From positions 742,648 to 806,647 of the forward strand of contig NZ_FODJ01000001.1 in NCBI RefSeq assembly GCF_900110345.1: a stretch of DNA of 64,000 bases. Direction: 5' to 3'. The notes beneath the pieces are model-generated. The model saw only the letters and a list, made by a program, of their open reading frames with translations. It was not told the origin of the DNA and did no database searches. Position 1 is the first letter of the stretch, and each line of letters begins with the position of its first letter. The position numbers were made by a program, and so were the translations under genes. This DNA is from Amphibacillus marinus (GTDB lineage Bacteria; Bacillota; Bacilli; Bacillales; Amphibacillaceae). Shown here in pieces: positions 28,341-36,438 of the stretch.

Positions 28341-28541
28341 TTAGCCTACAACCCATTGCCCGTTCACCTCTAATTGTGGAATCCCTAAACGTCCAGTTTG
28401 TTGAATAGCCTGTTGAATGGCAGCTGGATCGGCATCTACTCTTACTTCAGTAAAACTAACCTTCTCCTCAATTAAGAAATTCTTCATCATAATACAGTAC
28501 GGACAGTTTCCAGTCGTATACAATGTTTCGTGATCCAACAT
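28341..28541 (-). CDS. Glutaredoxin-like protein
   Basis: 66 aa, shorter than usual (75-85). The redox motif is CPYC (13-16) and the cis-Pro is in GRLGIPQLEVNGQWVVG, where the protein ends. The last helix of the fold is therefore missing, as in some NrdH/YruB-like forms. First gene downstream of the consensus promoter with the CstR-like operator, so probably persulfide-induced. Confidence 0.85.
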   Translation of the reverse strand: MLDHETLYTTGNCPYCIMMKNFLIEEKVSFTEVRVDADPAAIQQAIQQTGRLGIPQLEVNGQWVVG

Positions 28542-28676
28542 CGGCCACTTCCTTTAATTCAATCATCGTTAGACAAATCTTGTTTTTTTAGGAACTTCAG
28601 TATGTCAGTAAAAAACAAGTGAAACGACTCATTCTTATTGTTCCTCTCGTTCTTCCTTCTATTAATAATTAACTAG

Positions 28677-28705
28677 ATTATATACCCGCATGGGTATATT
28701 GTCAA
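28677..28705 (-). promoter_or_regulatory. Consensus sigma-A promoter with CstR-type operator in its spacer
   Basis: On the minus strand a perfect TTGACA (28700-28705), exactly 17 bp, and a perfect TATAAT (28677-28682). The spacer contains the palindrome TATACCC-GCAT-GGGTATA (28681-28698), which also overlaps the -10. CsoR/CstR operators have this form (TACCC...GGGTA), so repressor binding would shut an otherwise maximal promoter driving the glutaredoxin-rhodanese-reductase-cstR genes. Confidence 0.85.
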
Positions 28706-28825
28706 TTTCTCAACAGCTACCTTTGATAACGAAATTCCGATGTTATCAATGCATGATTTTAGTTTTTAAACGTATATATAACAAGAATAGAGTTATGGAC
28801 ATCCTTATAGGAGGAAGATCAAGCT

Positions 28826-29569
28826 ATGGGATTATTTGAGACCGAGTCATTATTTATAGGTGTATACTGGGCATTGTCTGCTGGTGCTTTATCCGTTCTA
28901 TCGCCATGTCTCCTCCCGATTCTACCAGCTTTCTTGTCCTATCTATCTGGTATTAGCCAAGAGGATAAGACAACCAAATCAATTTATCACCTCTTCATAC
29001 ACGGTCTGTTCTTCATACTTGGTGTATCATTTATCTTTATAAGTTTAGGGGCTAGTGCGACCTTCTTCGGTCAATGGTTCCAACATCTACTAGGTGGACA
29101 TACCGGCTTACTCCTGCAAAGAATTGGTGGCCTTTTTATGATGATAATGGGTCTATTTATGCTTGATTGGCTTCAAATCCCGAGCTTAATGAGGGATTGG
29201 CGCGTTCATTCTACGAAGAAGCCTACCCACTATCTTGGTAGCTTGTTGGTTGGTCTTGCCTTTGCGGCAGGTTGGACACCATGTATCGGTCCCATTTTCG
29301 GGTCAATCTTATGGTTAGCGGCTCTTTACCCTGCTCAAGGACTGCTTTATACGTTTGTCTATGTTCTTGGTTTTATCATTCCTTTTGTTTTCCTAATTAT
29401 TTTCATTGAAAAAACAAGCTGGCTTGGAAAATACAGCACTAAACTGCATAAGCTCAGTGCAATTCTAATGATACTAATGGGATTAACCTTATTTTTTGGC
29501 TTAATGCCCTATCTTTCCCGGCTCTTAATTAAACTGATTCAAGATACTTGGCTTGGGCGACTAGGCTAG
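28826..29569 (+). CDS. ccdA: CcdA-family thiol-disulfide transporter
   Basis: 247 aa, six predicted membrane helices. The two redox cysteines sit in SPCLLPILPAFLSY (first helix) and GWTPCIGPIFGSI (fourth), as in CcdA/DsbD-beta. It passes electrons from cytoplasmic thioredoxin to extracytoplasmic thiol proteins. TAGGAGG precedes the start. Divergent from the persulfide genes across the CstR-like operator; the ResA-like gene follows almost immediately. Confidence 0.9.
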   Translation: MGLFETESLFIGVYWALSAGALSVLSPCLLPILPAFLSYLSGISQEDKTTKSIYHLFIHGLFFILGVSFIFISLGASATFFGQWFQHLLGGHTGLLLQRIGGLFMMIMGLFMLDWLQIPSLMRDWRVHSTKKPTHYLGSLLVGLAFAAGWTPCIGPIFGSILWLAALYPAQGLLYTFVYVLGFIIPFVFLIIFIEKTSWLGKYSTKLHKLSAILMILMGLTLFFGLMPYLSRLLIKLIQDTWLGRLG

Positions 29570-29583
29570 AAAGGGGTTTTAGC

Positions 29584-30141
29584 GTGCGCAAATCACTTCT
29601 AATCCTTGCTATTATTGGCATGGTGGCTTGGACAGCATTTGATTTTATTTACACCACTTTTTCTCGTGATAATGATGATGATGGGGAGCTTGTTCTAACT
29701 AATGAGGAGGTTGAAGTCGGATTGGCGGTTGGAAATCAAGCTCCTGACTTTCACCTTCAAACATTAACTGGCGAACGTGTTCAGCTTTCCGACTATCTTG
29801 GCAGTCCAATCATGCTAAACTTCTGGGCTACCTGGTGTCCACCGTGCCGCGCTGAAATGCCTGACATGCAACGATTCTATGAAGATACCGAAATTACTAT
29901 TCTTGCTGTTAACCTAACTGACACTGAGCATTCAAATTCAGATGTTGACGCATTTGTTAAGGAACATGCTTTAACCTTTCCCATCCCGATAGATAAAGCT
30001 GGTGACACTTCAAGCTTGTACGATATACAAGCTATTCCAACTACTTTTATGATTGACCAAACTGGTATTATTCATGACAAAAGCTACGGTGCACTAACGT
30101 ATGAGCAAATGATTAGTGCTTATCAAAGTATGCGCTATTGA
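29584..30141 (+). CDS. ResA-like membrane-anchored thiol-disulfide oxidoreductase
   Basis: 185 aa from GTG 29584, behind AAAGGGG. One N-terminal signal anchor (about 4-24), an acidic linker, then an AhpC/TSA-type thioredoxin fold with WCPPC (Cys85, Cys88) and cis-Pro in AIPTTFMID. Such proteins receive electrons from CcdA and reduce outside targets such as apocytochrome c. No cytochrome biogenesis gene is adjacent, so the target may be another extracytoplasmic thiol. Confidence 0.88.
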   Translation: MRKSLLILAIIGMVAWTAFDFIYTTFSRDNDDDGELVLTNEEVEVGLAVGNQAPDFHLQTLTGERVQLSDYLGSPIMLNFWATWCPPCRAEMPDMQRFYEDTEITILAVNLTDTEHSNSDVDAFVKEHALTFPIPIDKAGDTSSLYDIQAIPTTFMIDQTGIIHDKSYGALTYEQMISAYQSMRY

Positions 30142-30207
30142 CAATCTTGTTCATTAAATATGCGTATAAAAATGTTTCTAAATTTTTAAAATAAGTAATT
30201 AATTATC

Positions 30208-30232
30208 AGGAGGAATTATCACAATTCCTCCT
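30208..30232 (+). terminator. Stem-loop after the ccdA-resA pair
   Basis: Perfect 10-bp stem AGGAGGAATT/AATTCCTCCT with a 5-nt loop. The T-run is weak, so termination is likely but not certain. Confidence 0.5.
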
Positions 30233-30233
30233 T

Positions 30234-30302
30234 GCTGATATTATCATTTTCGGTCGTCAAGCCGGGCAACAAGCAGCTGAATACATCAATGCAAATAACT
30301 AG
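30234..30302 (+). pseudogene. C-terminal remnant of a fumarate reductase/flavocytochrome c-type flavoprotein
   Basis: A 22-codon open stretch translating to ADIIIFGRQAGQQAAEYINA then a stop. It has the ending (IxFGRxAGxxAAEY) of FAD-dependent fumarate/urocanate reductase proteins. Nothing of the rest of such a gene remains upstream, so this looks like a deletion scar. Confidence 0.5.
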
Positions 30303-30344
30303 ATTTGGAGCAGGATTATATTAACACAACTTGTTATTTTAAAA

Positions 30345-30371
30345 GAGAGCCAGTTTCTACAACTCGCTCTC
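30345..30371 (-). terminator. Terminator of the YibE/F pair
   Basis: Minus-strand hairpin GAGAGCGAGTT..AACTGGCTCTC with one internal mismatch, followed by TTTTAAAATAA, just past the stop at 30382. Confidence 0.65.
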
Positions 30372-30381
30372 CTTCCCGTTA

Positions 30382-31161
30382 TTATTCCTCATGATCATGG
30401 ATTGATTTAGTCTGCTTCGTTAAAACATATGCTGCCACACTAGCGGTTATTGGAATAACAAGCGCAACACCAATTCCACCAGCAAAGATCGTCAGCATTT
30501 CTCTGCTAAAGACTTTTGAATTAACGATCTCGCCAATCGTATAGCCAAGATCAAAAAAACGAATAAGAAGCGCAAGGTAACCACCAAAGAAGGCAAAGAA
30601 TAACGTATTTGCATTACTTGCTAACAAATCCTTACCGATTCTCATGCCAATTAGAAAAAGCTCTCTTCGTTTAATATCAGGATGATGGCGATGAATTTCA
30701 AACATGGGCGAACTGATCGCAATTGCTTCATCAATAATTGCCCCTACTGTACTCATAATAATGACAGATGCCGCAATATTAACAAAGTTCACCCCGACAT
30801 AATAAGAGAAAATGGTCTGTTCTTCAACCTCTTCTTCACCAAAACCATGAATCATGCCGTATTCAGTAATTAGCCTAATTAACATTATCATTAGGATAAC
30901 TGTCATGATCGTTGATACAAAGGCTGTTTTCGTTTTACTATTGACTTCATTAATAAAAAATAAGCTAATACATGTAATAAAGGCACAGGCAATTAAGGTT
31001 AGAATTATTGGATCGACATTGACATCATTCATAATAATGACAGCCACTATTAATACAAAAAAATTAAGAAAAAGGGCAATAAATGACTTTACCCCTTTCT
31101 TTCCCCCGATAGCTATCATTAATAGGAAAAGGATAAGACTTAATGCTGTTATGGTATTCAT
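30382..31161 (-). CDS. YibE/F family membrane protein (second subunit)
   Basis: 259 aa from ATG 31161, behind GGAGG. About seven membrane helices and no large soluble domain; the stretch ISSPMFEIHRHHPDIKRRELF and MRIGKDLLASNANTLFFAFFG match the YibE/F core. It overlaps the stop of the upstream YibE/F gene by four bases (ATGA), so the two products probably form one complex. Transport function is presumed for this family but unproven. Confidence 0.85.
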   Translation of the reverse strand: MNTITALSLILFLLMIAIGGKKGVKSFIALFLNFFVLIVAVIIMNDVNVDPIILTLIACAFITCISLFFINEVNSKTKTAFVSTIMTVILMIMLIRLITEYGMIHGFGEEEVEEQTIFSYYVGVNFVNIAASVIIMSTVGAIIDEAIAISSPMFEIHRHHPDIKRRELFLIGMRIGKDLLASNANTLFFAFFGGYLALLIRFFDLGYTIGEIVNSKVFSREMLTIFAGGIGVALVIPITASVAAYVLTKQTKSIHDHEE

Positions 31162-32288
31162 AGCTTCCTCCGCTTCCACTCAATCATTAAAATTGTCGTT
31201 ACCAATCCAATTGGAATGGTGAGCACGATTCCGATACTACCAGCTAATGCCCGTGTTATTTCTAAGGACAAATTCATTGACAGTGTAAACCCTAACGGTG
31301 CGCCATTCAAGAAGTAGAGTAGTAATGAAGGAATAGTACCACTTACATAGGCAAAAAATAAAATATTAGTCATCGTGCCCATAATATCCTTGCCAATTTC
31401 ACGTCCTGACTCAATCAAGGCTTTGACAGAGATTTGATTATTCTGCTCATACAAGGCAAAGAGCGACGATGCCATTGATACACCAATATCCATTACTGCT
31501 CCTAGTGCACCAATGAGCACCCCAGCCATAAAGATCGCATGTGGTGGCCTGCTTAAAAAAGCCATTTCCTCAAATCTTAATCCCTGTTCTCCCGTTAGTT
31601 CGAGTACAGCAATGGCGATCCCAAGTAAAGCAAAGGTTCCTATTAAGGTTGATAGGATGGCAGCATAGGTCCGCACATGAAAACCACTCACAAAGAAGAT
31701 TGATAGGATCGTAATAACGACGACGGCAAAGCTCATTAATAGTAATAACTCAGCATTGGCAGTTGCAGCAAATTGATGAATTGTATAGACAATGATAACC
31801 GTATTTAACACTAAACTTATAATTGCAAAGAGACCTTGCTTTCTTCCAACGATCAGTAAGGTGAAGATAAATAGCCAACCCACTAATACCAGGACCTGAT
31901 CACGTTTTATCTCTGTTATCTCACCGAAAAGCGCACCATTTTCTTGCTCCTCAATACCAACAAACACGGCATGCCCTACGGATAATTCAGGATGATAAGC
32001 TCTTGATTGTGAATATTCATTACTTAATTGAATCGATTGTCCCTTAAAAGGCCCATTCTTGACAACTCCCGTAAGATATTGTCGAAAGACAATATCTCGA
32101 TTCTGCCGTTGATCCACGACTTCCCTTTCATCAACTTGAGCAATACTTGTCACTTCAACAATCGATCGATTATAAAAACGATCATTATTATTCACAAAGA
32201 TAATTGACCCAATAAAGAGTATTATTAAAAAGGTGAACATGACTAGCTTGCCTTTACTTAATCTATAACAATATTTTTTTAGATTCAT
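31158..32288 (-). CDS. YibE/F family membrane protein (first subunit)
   Basis: 376 aa. A first membrane helix (about 15-32) is followed by an extracytoplasmic region of about 100 residues and then about seven helices carrying the YibE/F signature (GALGAVMDIGVSMASSLFAL, GREIGKDIMGTMTNILFFAY). It precedes and overlaps the second YibE/F gene. GGGTGAGG precedes the ATG. Function unknown beyond putative transport. Confidence 0.87.
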   Translation of the reverse strand: MNLKKYCYRLSKGKLVMFTFLIILFIGSIIFVNNNDRFYNRSIVEVTSIAQVDEREVVDQRQNRDIVFRQYLTGVVKNGPFKGQSIQLSNEYSQSRAYHPELSVGHAVFVGIEEQENGALFGEITEIKRDQVLVLVGWLFIFTLLIVGRKQGLFAIISLVLNTVIIVYTIHQFAATANAELLLLMSFAVVVITILSIFFVSGFHVRTYAAILSTLIGTFALLGIAIAVLELTGEQGLRFEEMAFLSRPPHAIFMAGVLIGALGAVMDIGVSMASSLFALYEQNNQISVKALIESGREIGKDIMGTMTNILFFAYVSGTIPSLLLYFLNGAPLGFTLSMNLSLEITRALAGSIGIVLTIPIGLVTTILMIEWKRRKL

Positions 32289-32508
32289 CTGTCCTCACCC
32301 TCTAATTCTTTAGCGAACTTACATGTTTAAGACTGTTATTATTCTATCATAATATGCTTAATTAAGTTTTGCCGAATTTACATCGTCATTAATTTTGCTT
32401 CATTGCTCAAGTATACTAATTTTAATTGAACAAGAAAAAAATTTTTTATCGATAATTGAACTTTTTATAGTCCGATTATCTCTTACAGATAAGGAAGGTG
32501 ATGGCCAG

Positions 32509-33032
32509 TTGATTAACAGGTTAGTTAAGCAAGCTCAAAAAGGAGATAAAGAAGCTTTATTGCAACTTATTCTAGATAAACAAGACGACTATTATCGCTT
32601 GGCATGGTCGTACATGAAAAACAAAAATGATGCGTTAGATGTAATGGAGGATATGATCGTTATCCTCTATGAGCAAATTCAGACCCTTAGAAAAAGAGAA
32701 GCCTTTTATAGCTGGAGCAAAAAAATATTAGTAAGGTGCTGTTATCGTGCCTTTCGTGAGCAGAAAAAAATGACACGTTTAGCAGACAACCAAGCTGAGC
32801 TTGTTACAGCTAGCGATCAGGTTGAACAGAAACATCAAGAATTGGAGCTTGATTATTTACTAGCACAACTAAACCGCATCATGCTGAAATGATTAAACTT
32901 AAATACTTACATGATTTTGATTTGGAGACAATTAGTCAGCTGACTAATACCCCAATCGGAACAGTTAAGTCCCGTATTTATTATGGATTAAAACACTTAA
33001 ATCAACTAGCGCGAGGTGAACAGGATGGATAA
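32509..33032 (+). pseudogene. ECF sigma factor gene with a -1 frameshift
   Basis: TTG start at 32509 behind AAGGAAGGTG. The first frame encodes sigma region 2 (LVKQAQKGDKEALLQLILDKQDDYYRLAWSYM...) and the linker up to LLAQLN, then stops at 32890. Region 4 continues in the -1 frame from about 32877: HHAEMIKLKYLHDFDLETIS, then TNTPIGTVKSRIYYGLKHL, a perfect region 4.2 HTH, ending at TAA 33032. A single-base loss near 32875 explains it. That stop overlaps the ATG of the anti-sigma gene by translational coupling, so the locus was intact until recently. No slippery heptamer is in frame. Confidence 0.8.
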
Positions 33033-33963
33033 AGTAAAAGAGCTTTTTTATCATCGTAAGCAGCAGCTTAACCAGATCCAAGCACCTGCTGAACTGGAGC
33101 AACGTCTTAGCCAGGCATTAATCAAACAGCCTAAGTCTGTTAGACTGTTTCGAATGAAAAAACTATGGAGGTATGCAACTGCCTTTATTATCATGATCCT
33201 GATCATTAATCATGCGGCGCCAAGCCTTGCCTACTATGGCAAGAAACTACTTGGCTATGACCATATTATTTCTGATACACTACAGCATTTAAATGAAGGT
33301 GGATTAGGGCAAGCAATTAATAAAAGCTTAGTGTTTGAAAATGGACTTCGTTTCACTGTTGATGGTGTAATGGTTGATGACAATCAGTTGGTCATGTTCT
33401 ACACACTTGAAAGTCCTAAACCATTACAGGATAATCCTAATTATGACGTCACACCCCAGCAACTAACTGGTTTTCTAACAAATGCTAGCGCAATAAGTGG
33501 CGTTGGTGAGTATAGTGAAGATGGGAAGAAACTTAAAGGCGTCCAAACCTTTGCGCCGCCAAATGGTTTTGCTAGAGCTCTAACCATTGAATTTTGGGGG
33601 ACTAATCAAACATTAACATTTACCTACAACCCAGCCCAAGCTCTTGGTCATTCCATTAAGCAATCAATCCGCAAAAGCGTTAAACTTGATGGTGGTTCCC
33701 TAACGATTCAAACGCTAACTGCCTCCCCAACCCAAACAAAGATCGCGGGTCGTGGTGATAAAGCAGTTATTGAAGGGCTAACGCTTGATCAGATTAAGCT
33801 ACTTATTAATAATGAAGAAGTTGTATGGCTTGGTAGCAGTATTAAAACCGGCATTACGGGTACAACGTTCGAAATTAATTACGATGCTCTACCGACTGAT
33901 TTAGCAACAATTACACTTAAACTAATGTTTCCTGACGGGCAAATAGTGACCATTTACCAATAA
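33025..33963 (+). CDS. DUF4179 anti-sigma-like membrane protein
   Basis: 312 aa from ATG 33025 (GAGGTG at 6-nt spacing). The N-terminal 40 residues are cytosolic and helical, one membrane segment lies at about 50-66, and the rest is outside with the DUF4179 pattern starting near LAYYGKKLLGY. This architecture is that of an anti-sigma factor for the ECF sigma encoded just upstream. With the sigma gene frameshifted, its present function is doubtful. Confidence 0.82.
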   Translation: MDKVKELFYHRKQQLNQIQAPAELEQRLSQALIKQPKSVRLFRMKKLWRYATAFIIMILIINHAAPSLAYYGKKLLGYDHIISDTLQHLNEGGLGQAINKSLVFENGLRFTVDGVMVDDNQLVMFYTLESPKPLQDNPNYDVTPQQLTGFLTNASAISGVGEYSEDGKKLKGVQTFAPPNGFARALTIEFWGTNQTLTFTYNPAQALGHSIKQSIRKSVKLDGGSLTIQTLTASPTQTKIAGRGDKAVIEGLTLDQIKLLINNEEVVWLGSSIKTGITGTTFEINYDALPTDLATITLKLMFPDGQIVTIYQ

Positions 33964-33995
33964 AAAACCTGATCGTTTATCGTAAAAAATAACGA

Positions 33996-34025
33996 TTGAC
34001 AATAAGAAAAAAAAGAAGGTATAGT
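33996..34025 (+). promoter_or_regulatory. Promoter of the macrolide phosphotransferase operon
   Basis: TTGACA (33996-34001), 18-bp spacer, TATAGT (34020-34025). It precedes the leader peptide, giving a leader of about 335 nt before the resistance gene. Confidence 0.8.
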
Positions 34026-34059
34026 AGTATTAAATTAACAAAAGGAGGATTGTGAAAAA

Positions 34060-34107
34060 ATGATGCTATCTGGAAGACTACGTTACCAAACTTTGAATAA
34101 TGGCTAA
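34060..34107 (+). CDS. Macrolide-responsive leader peptide
   Basis: 15 codons, MMLSGRLRYQTLNNG, behind AAAGGAGG (34041-34048). The RLRYQTLN segment closely resembles the ErmD-type leader peptide (RLRFPTLN), whose Arg-x-Arg motif stalls ribosomes carrying a macrolide. Inferred role: drug-dependent stalling changes folding of the leader RNA and prevents the terminator upstream of the phosphotransferase. Confidence 0.8.
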   Translation: MMLSGRLRYQTLNNG

Positions 34108-34298
34108 TTTAATATATTCAAAGGCTCTGTCTTGATAAAACAGAGTAAACGGGTGTAGTCTGCACATTTTTAATGATCTTCTACGGATAAAGATAAACCT
34201 AAAGATGAGGAAAAGTAGCTATTAATTTGTCTTTTCTTATATCTTTATACACATTGTGAACATGCAGCTAATAGCTAAAGAGCACAACGTTTACTTAC

Positions 34299-34330
34299 GA
34301 CACAGACATGCGCCAGTCTGTGTCTTTTTT
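34299..34330 (+). terminator. Attenuator terminator before the macrolide phosphotransferase gene
   Basis: A 9-bp stem GACACAGAC/GTCTGTGTC followed by seven bases that are nearly all T, ending 40 bases before the phosphotransferase start. Earlier in the leader (about 34121-34146) another hairpin contains CTCTGT/ACAGAG, which could exchange partners with the CAGAC/GTCTG arms. Confidence 0.8.
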
Positions 34331-34369
34331 ATGATTTCAACCTTACAAACTACTTGGAGGGAAAAAACA

Positions 34370-35269
34370 ATGCATACACTTAAATTACAGCAGTTAGCAC
34401 ACAAGCATGGACTAAATATCTTACTAGACAGTATCACATTTAATGAATCTGGCGTTGACTTTCAAGTCGCCTATGCCAAAGATGAGTATGACAATAAATG
34501 GATTTTAAGAATCCCACGACGCCGAGAGTCACTGCGCCACGCTCAACTAGAACAAGAAGCATTGGCTATCATCGGTCAGCATGCCAGTTTTGAGGTTCCA
34601 AAATGGTCAATTATCTCTGAAGAGTTCGTTGCCTATCAACAGCTAGGTGGGAACCCAGCCGCCACGATAGATATGGAACTGCAAGATTATATCTGGAGCT
34701 TTGATAACATGAAGGTTCCAGCTGAATACAATCACTCATTAGGTCAGGCGTTAGCAAATTTACACGCCCTGCCCCAAGCTCCATTTAAAAAAATTGGTAT
34801 TGAATACCTACCTGCAAATCAATTAAGAAGTCATATGAAAGAACGGATGAAGAAAGTAAATCAGACTTATGACATTAATCCTTCGCGTTGGCAGTGCTGG
34901 CAGGACTGGTTAGCAGATGATACCCTATGGCCAACCCATGTTGGGGTAAAGCATGGCGACCTTCACCCTGGTCACATTCTGATTAATAACAATTATCAAG
35001 TAACCGGGATAATTGACTGGACAGAAGTGGGCATTGCCGATGTATCGGTTGATTTTATGTCCCATTATCTTCTTTTCGGTCAGACCGGTCTAAGGCAATT
35101 ACTTGATGCTTACCAAAATGCCGGTGGCAAAACATGGCCACGTATGAATGAGCATATCGTCAATCTTTTAACAACAAGCGGTATCACAGTTGCTGAATAT
35201 GCAGAAACTTCTGGACTACCAGAAATGCATGAAACAGCCAAACAGATGCTAGCAAGTGAAATAAATTAA
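34370..35269 (+). CDS. Macrolide 2'-phosphotransferase family protein
   Basis: 299 aa of the aminoglycoside/macrolide kinase fold. Catalytic loop HGDLHPGHILINN (Asp197) and metal motif GIIDWTE (Asp216) are of the Mph class, and the length matches Mph(K)/YcbJ of B. subtilis. It would phosphorylate the 2'-OH of the macrolide desosamine with GTP. ATG 34370 follows CTTGGAGGG; the longer frame from 34256 runs through the attenuator and is rejected. The leader peptide and attenuator upstream argue for inducible macrolide resistance. Confidence 0.88.
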   Translation: MHTLKLQQLAHKHGLNILLDSITFNESGVDFQVAYAKDEYDNKWILRIPRRRESLRHAQLEQEALAIIGQHASFEVPKWSIISEEFVAYQQLGGNPAATIDMELQDYIWSFDNMKVPAEYNHSLGQALANLHALPQAPFKKIGIEYLPANQLRSHMKERMKKVNQTYDINPSRWQCWQDWLADDTLWPTHVGVKHGDLHPGHILINNNYQVTGIIDWTEVGIADVSVDFMSHYLLFGQTGLRQLLDAYQNAGGKTWPRMNEHIVNLLTTSGITVAEYAETSGLPEMHETAKQMLASEIN

Positions 35270-35312
35270 ATTTTTTATAGCTTATTGTTTTTTATAAAAC
35301 AGTGCGCAGAAG

Positions 35313-35352
35313 GATCTCTCCTCAGTCGTAAATTGAGAGGGACCTCTTTTTT
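35313..35352 (+). terminator. Terminator of the macrolide phosphotransferase gene
   Basis: Imperfect stem (AGGATCTCTC... paired with GAGAGGGACCT) followed by CTTTTTT. Confidence 0.65.
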
Positions 35353-35506
35353 CTATAATTAAGGCTTTATTGAAAAATACTTACTTGACTGCAAGTCGAG
35401 GTACCTATTAAAGTATCTTAGTCTGGAATCAGCTTGCTTAACCTAGCCATTACCTGCACTTCCCTTGTTGCTTGATAACAGCCATCAAAAAAGGTACAGA
35501 CAAAAA

Positions 35507-35527
35507 AACTCACCTAATTGGCGAGTT
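35507..35527 (-). terminator. Terminator of the ECF-transporter S-component gene
   Basis: Minus-strand hairpin AACTCGCC-aatta-GGTGAGTT running into a seven-T run, 11 bases past the stop. Confidence 0.8.
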
Positions 35528-35538
35528 CTTTTGTTTAT

Positions 35539-36162
35539 CTATTTTTCTTTCGAAAGCTTAACTAACGGCGGTACTACTGTTGCCGAAATAAGAGCAGCAA
35601 GCAGGGCCTCTGCGAGACCATTAGTCAGAAATACCGTTAGAACAGCAATTACAATCGCCTGTATGCTACCCGCCTCAATGGCGAGCGCATAGGCATCATA
35701 AAACAAGATTGAAATTGCACCCATGACTAGAAAGGTATGAATAAATGTTGCTACAAGTCCCGCTATAAATAGGGGGGCTTTTTCACTTTCCTTTCTCTTC
35801 ATTACACTTGCAAGCATTTTATAAAGAAAAAAAGGAATGATACCGAGTAATACTCGTGGGACAAAGGCAATAAACAAAGCCCAAAAGCTACCCTGGTTCG
35901 TGCCTAAAACCGGAATAACCGGTGAAAAGGCGAATGATAATAGGCTCGGTGTAAGCGTGTTGGTAACAAGACTAGTCATTCCAAATGAAAAACCAAGCAC
36001 TGCACCAAGTTTCGGTCCTAACACAATTGAACCAATAATAACGGGAATGTGAATAATTGTTGCTTTAATTATGCCCAAGTGGATAAAGCCAATTGGCGTA
36101 AAAGCAAATAACAAGATAATGGATACAAAAATGGCGGTTAACGTAAATTGTTTAAGCTTCAC
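35539..36162 (-). CDS. ECF transporter S component
   Basis: 207 aa, about six membrane helices. The segment ATIIHIPVIIGSIVLGPKLG followed by GFSFGMTSLVTN is typical of the PF12822 group of vitamin-binding S subunits (PanT/PdxU2-like). It would bind a vitamin and share the EcfAAT energy module encoded elsewhere. The vitamin is not evident and no riboswitch was recognised in the upstream 275 bases (36163-36438). Confidence 0.82.
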   Translation of the reverse strand: MKLKQFTLTAIFVSIILLFAFTPIGFIHLGIIKATIIHIPVIIGSIVLGPKLGAVLGFSFGMTSLVTNTLTPSLLSFAFSPVIPVLGTNQGSFWALFIAFVPRVLLGIIPFFLYKMLASVMKRKESEKAPLFIAGLVATFIHTFLVMGAISILFYDAYALAIEAGSIQAIVIAVLTVFLTNGLAEALLAALISATVVPPLVKLSKEK

Positions 36163-36438
36163 TGTCTGACTCCTTCAACGATATAATAAACATATTGTTA
36201 AGAATATAGCAACCTAAACACTTTTGCTATACTCTTATATATTTTAGTACAAAATGTAGATTAATCAACCTGTTTATGATATTGTCGTTGAAATGCCATC
36301 ACCAATTTCAAGTGTAAGCGTATTAGTGTATTCTATTTAGTTTGTTTTAAGGTATTGTGTTAACTCCATAGAGATGCACACGCTAATTAGATAGAGAAAG
36401 GTTTAGAAGCGTTCAAAAAAGCCAGAATCCAATTTTCG

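Noticed and set aside
32869..32892. Programmed frameshift in the ECF sigma gene
   Set aside because: No X XXY YYZ heptamer in phase and no known precedent in this family; a mutation or sequencing error is simpler.
34256..34369. Longer N-terminus for the macrolide phosphotransferase
   Set aside because: The extension runs through the attenuator hairpin and has no ribosome binding site; ATG 34370 has one.
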